Assembly (NCBI GenBank): GCA_963715045.1
Contig: CAVQRC010000039.1
Location: forward strand, 1 to 64,000
Direction: 5' to 3'
Length of the DNA: 64,000 nucleotides
Source of the DNA: CAVQRC01 sp963715045
GTDB lineage: Bacteria > Planctomycetota > Planctomycetia > Pirellulales > Lacipirellulaceae
The translations under genes and the position numbers were made by a program. The notes beneath the pieces are model-generated. The model saw only the letters and a list, made by a program, of their open reading frames with translations, was not told the origin of the DNA and searched no databases. Of the stretch, positions 61,691-64,000 are shown piece after piece. Numbering within the stretch: the first letter of the stretch is position 1; each line of letters opens with the position of its first letter.

Positions 61691-63208
61691 TCACCCGTTA
61701 TTACGAAGTCGATTCACTTTGTCCAGTCGGGATGCCACATCTCGATATCCGAAATCGATCCCCGCCAGCTCCGTCAGATGCTTTTCCGCCTTTTCGAGAT
61801 CGCGGAGGCCGGTCGCCAGCACGCCCGCCCGATAAAGTGCCAGTTTGCGGACTTCGTCCTGTTCATCACTGCCCGCGGCGATCGCCTGTTCGTAGTTGGT
61901 CATCGACAACTTGTACTGCTCGATTTTCTGGAAGCATTCTCCGAGTTCGAGAAAGACCTGAGCCTTGCGACGCACATCATCGCGTGCTGCCTGCAACGTT
62001 TGGATGGCCTGCTCGTACTTGCCGACCTTCTTGAGTCTCAGCCCCAGCTCGTACTTGAGGCTCGTGCTTTGTGGATTTCGTCCACTGCGGGCGGCGTAGA
62101 CTTCGAGTTCCTGCTGAGCGAGTTCGGCTTTAAATCGGTGCACGAGCTGGTGGGCGTCTTCCGCGTCCTCGTCCTGTGCGGCCCGCTGCTGGGCGATCTT
62201 GAGCTGGCGGCGGATCCGGGCGAGCTGGAGATCCTCCATCCGCTCGCGAATTCCGAGCTGTCCGCCTCCACTGGCCGCATTCGCTTCGCTGAGCACGGCC
62301 TCGGCGCGGTCGTAGTCCTGGTGCCGCGAATAGTGATCGGCCAGTTCGAGATAATTGGAGATTTCGGCCGGCTCGCTGCGGATGGCCTCCTTGAGGCGCT
62401 CGTCGATCGGGAGGGGTTCGGGTTCGGGCTCCGATTCGGCGTGCGGCTGGGCCGCGGGCCCGGTCTGGCCGGATCCGCCCGAGGTCGCTGCTTTGGGGGA
62501 CGCCGCCGATCTCTTTGAAATGCTCGAGGGAGAATCCCCGGTTTCTCCATATTGGCCGAGGTCTTCACGATTGTAGCCGCCCTGGTGAATCGTCTTCTCG
62601 ACGGTCAGGTGGGCGATGGCTTTCGCCGCCTCCTCGTTGCCGGGTCGCGCCTCTTCGACTCGATGCCAGCAGACGATGGCCTGATCGAATTGCCCCATTT
62701 TGGCGAGCGCCAGCCCCGCCTGCTTGTTCACTTCGGGATCTTTGGGGTGGGCGTTGAGGGCCCAGCGAAGATAGTAGAGCTGACACTCGTCGATCGCCAT
62801 CTCACGTGCGGCGTGCGACATGGCGATGAGCGTTGTCGAATCCCACGGCAGCAGCTTCAACACGTCGCAACCGGCACGGATGGCTCCTCGCCAATCCTCT
62901 TTCGCCAATGCGGCTTTGACCGACTTCTTGGCGGCGGTGCTCTTCAAGGCCCCGAGCTTGCTCCCCTTCTTGTTGTTCTTGTACTTGTTCTGCAGGTTCG
63001 CCAGGTAGCTTTGCAGGTAGATCAGATTCGCCGGGTCGCCGATGACGCACTGCGTAAACAGATCGTTGGCGTAGTCGAAGTCCTTCTTGTCCGCGCACCG
63101 CGTGGCGTGTTCGAAGAGTTGTTGCAGCCGCTGCCGTACGGAAGGACTAAGTGCCAACGAGCTGGCGTTCGCGGCCACTTCGGGTTTCGGGGATTGCTCA
63201 GCTGCCAT
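61691..63208 (-). CDS. tetratricopeptide-repeat protein
   Basis: 505 residues from ATG 63208. Several TPR motifs are visible: DYANDLFTQCVIGDPANLIY, YLRWALNAHPKDPEVNKQAGLALAKMGQFDQAIVCW (key ALxxxP...G...A positions), KYELGLRLKKVGKYEQAIQTL and YKLSMTNYEQAIAAG. A linker rich in Ser, Pro and Glu (about residues 225-270) separates two TPR groups. No signal peptide or membrane helix. It sits upstream of rpsT on the same strand. Role unknown; a scaffold is likely. Confidence 0.8.
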   Translation of the reverse strand: MAAEQSPKPEVAANASSLALSPSVRQRLQQLFEHATRCADKKDFDYANDLFTQCVIGDPANLIYLQSYLANLQNKYKNNKKGSKLGALKSTAAKKSVKAALAKEDWRGAIRAGCDVLKLLPWDSTTLIAMSHAAREMAIDECQLYYLRWALNAHPKDPEVNKQAGLALAKMGQFDQAIVCWHRVEEARPGNEEAAKAIAHLTVEKTIHQGGYNREDLGQYGETGDSPSSISKRSAASPKAATSGGSGQTGPAAQPHAESEPEPEPLPIDERLKEAIRSEPAEISNYLELADHYSRHQDYDRAEAVLSEANAASGGGQLGIRERMEDLQLARIRRQLKIAQQRAAQDEDAEDAHQLVHRFKAELAQQELEVYAARSGRNPQSTSLKYELGLRLKKVGKYEQAIQTLQAARDDVRRKAQVFLELGECFQKIEQYKLSMTNYEQAIAAGSDEQDEVRKLALYRAGVLATGLRDLEKAEKHLTELAGIDFGYRDVASRLDKVNRLRNNG

Positions 63209-63533
63209 ACGTGGCCCGCGTGGGTGGAAATCGTGCTGACCTGATCGCTAAACCGCCGTGCGGCCCAGTTCCGCTATCCTCTAAGATAAAGGGTGGATTC
63301 ACGCCCGCTGTCCTTGCCCCCGAGCATTTCCTCCCGTGATACGCCCTTCTTTGAATGTGGACCTCATTCTATCAGCCGCGGTTGCTCGTACAACGCAGGC
63401 AACGGCGCCGCGTCGGCACGATGCCGATCGCGCCTGTAAGCTTACCCACGAGCGCGGGTGCGATCGCTCCGATCACACCCCCAGTTCGAGTACAGCACCG
63501 CAAACTCACGCCGCCTAGGGAGCCAAGGCACCT
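63209..63533. other. 325-base divergent intergenic region
   Basis: Lies between the TPR gene and the SUMT gene and must contain both promoters. I see no clear -35/-10 pair, hairpin or gene here; the open frames crossing it are short and of odd composition. Confidence 0.45.
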
Positions 63534-64000
63534 GTGCAAACTGCAGCCGGAAAAGTGTTTCTCGTCGGTGCCGGTCCCGGCGATCCGGGTCTGATCACGG
63601 CCCGCGGTATCCGATGCCTGGCCATGGCCGACCTCGTGCTGTTCGACTATCTGGTCAATCCGCTCGTGTTGCAGTACGTGCGTCCCGCAACGCGATGCAT
63701 GTGCCTCGGGCGCCACGGCCAGGATTTCGCCGACGAGAACGGAGGGCGGTCATGGACACAGGACGAAATCAATCAGCGGATGATCGCCGCCGCGCGGCGT
63801 GGCGAACGAGTGGTGCGATTGAAGAGCGGTGATCCGATGATCTTCGGCCGCGCTGCCCAGGAAATGGCGGCCCTCGACGAGGCCAACATCCCATACGAAC
63901 TCGTGCCGGGCGTCACGGCGGCGATCGCGGTGGGAAGCTACGCGTCGGTTCCATTAACCGACCGCGCCTGGGCATCGAGCGTCGCCATCGTGACCGGGCA
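63534..64000 (+). CDS. cobA: uroporphyrinogen-III C-methyltransferase, N-terminal part (runs off the right edge)
   Basis: The frame starts at GTG 63534 and stays open to the end of the window (about 155 codons). The enzyme methylates uroporphyrinogen III at C2 and C7 to precorrin-2, the branch to sirohaem and B12. The start GKVFLVGAGPGDPGLITARG and the motifs LVLFDYLVN, VVRLKSGDPMIFGRAAQE and YELVPGVTAAIAV are those of SUMT. The remainder may carry a fused uroporphyrinogen-III synthase, as in other planctomycetes, but that cannot be seen. It is compatible with the cobalamin adenosyltransferase at 18.7 kb. Confidence 0.93.
   Translation, partial: MQTAAGKVFLVGAGPGDPGLITARGIRCLAMADLVLFDYLVNPLVLQYVRPATRCMCLGRHGQDFADENGGRSWTQDEINQRMIAAARRGERVVRLKSGDPMIFGRAAQEMAALDEANIPYELVPGVTAAIAVGSYASVPLTDRAWASSVAIVTG

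Noticed and set aside
1..64000. CRISPR arrays, insertion sequences, integrases, att sites or prophage genes
   Set aside because: I looked for regular spaced repeats, transposase motifs and integrase signatures and saw none. The tandem repeats found are too short and contiguous to be CRISPR.

Overview
The window is GC-rich, densely coded chromosomal DNA that looks like a planctomycete (probably class Planctomycetia). The evidence is the combination of typical housekeeping genes with families I know mainly from that phylum: a DUF1570 metalloprotease, a DUF3500 Tat-secreted protein, a VIT/vWA surface protein, a cysteine-rich BBP2-type porin, small proline-rich lipoproteins, a HEAT-repeat protein, an STK, and a TatC with a long insert after helix 1. 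I see no phage, IS element, CRISPR array or tRNA/rRNA gene, and the window reads as ordinary core chromosome with accessory envelope genes.

Layout. 0-8 kb: squalene-hopene cyclase (runs off the left edge), a GT39-like membrane protein, a lipoprotein plus ABC ATPase pair, and a methyltransferase. 8-12 kb: trpBA and mutM. 12-19 kb: secreted proteins (DUF3500, DUF1570 protease, transglutaminase-like, TolB-like) and a cobalamin adenosyltransferase. 19-24 kb: nitrogen-control operon amt-glnK-glnD behind a -24/-12 (sigma-54) promoter candidate. 24-30 kb: VIT/vWA protein, lipoprotein, soluble histidine kinase, nadD. 29.5-39 kb: surface-polysaccharide locus (deacetylase-like protein, methyltransferase, Wzx-type flippase, three GT4 glycosyltransferases, a polytopic membrane protein, a nucleoside-phosphorylase-like protein). 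39-43 kb: coiled-coil protein, small lipoprotein, manA, tatC. 43-46.7 kb: second nitrogen operon amt-PII with its own, better -24/-12 promoter, then a Ser/Thr kinase. 46.8-48.3 kb: porin. 48.7-56 kb: ftsY, nusB, ribH, rho, coaE, polA. 56-64 kb: coiled-coil membrane protein, HEAT-repeat protein, phosphodiesterase, rpsT, TPR protein and the start of uroporphyrinogen-III methyltransferase.

The most informative signals are: (1) two Amt/PII modules with matching sigma-54 promoter candidates, one Amt carrying an acidic DxNxNG-type insertion in a periplasmic loop and one PII lacking the uridylylated Tyr51; (2) a dispersed intergenic repeat family built on an AGTCATTAG-like core, present at four sites; (3) several unusual hairpins and tandem repeats. 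At least eight single-base frameshifts interrupt conserved genes, including essential nadD, tatC and polA. These are most simply explained by indel errors in the assembly, so I annotate the affected loci as single genes.
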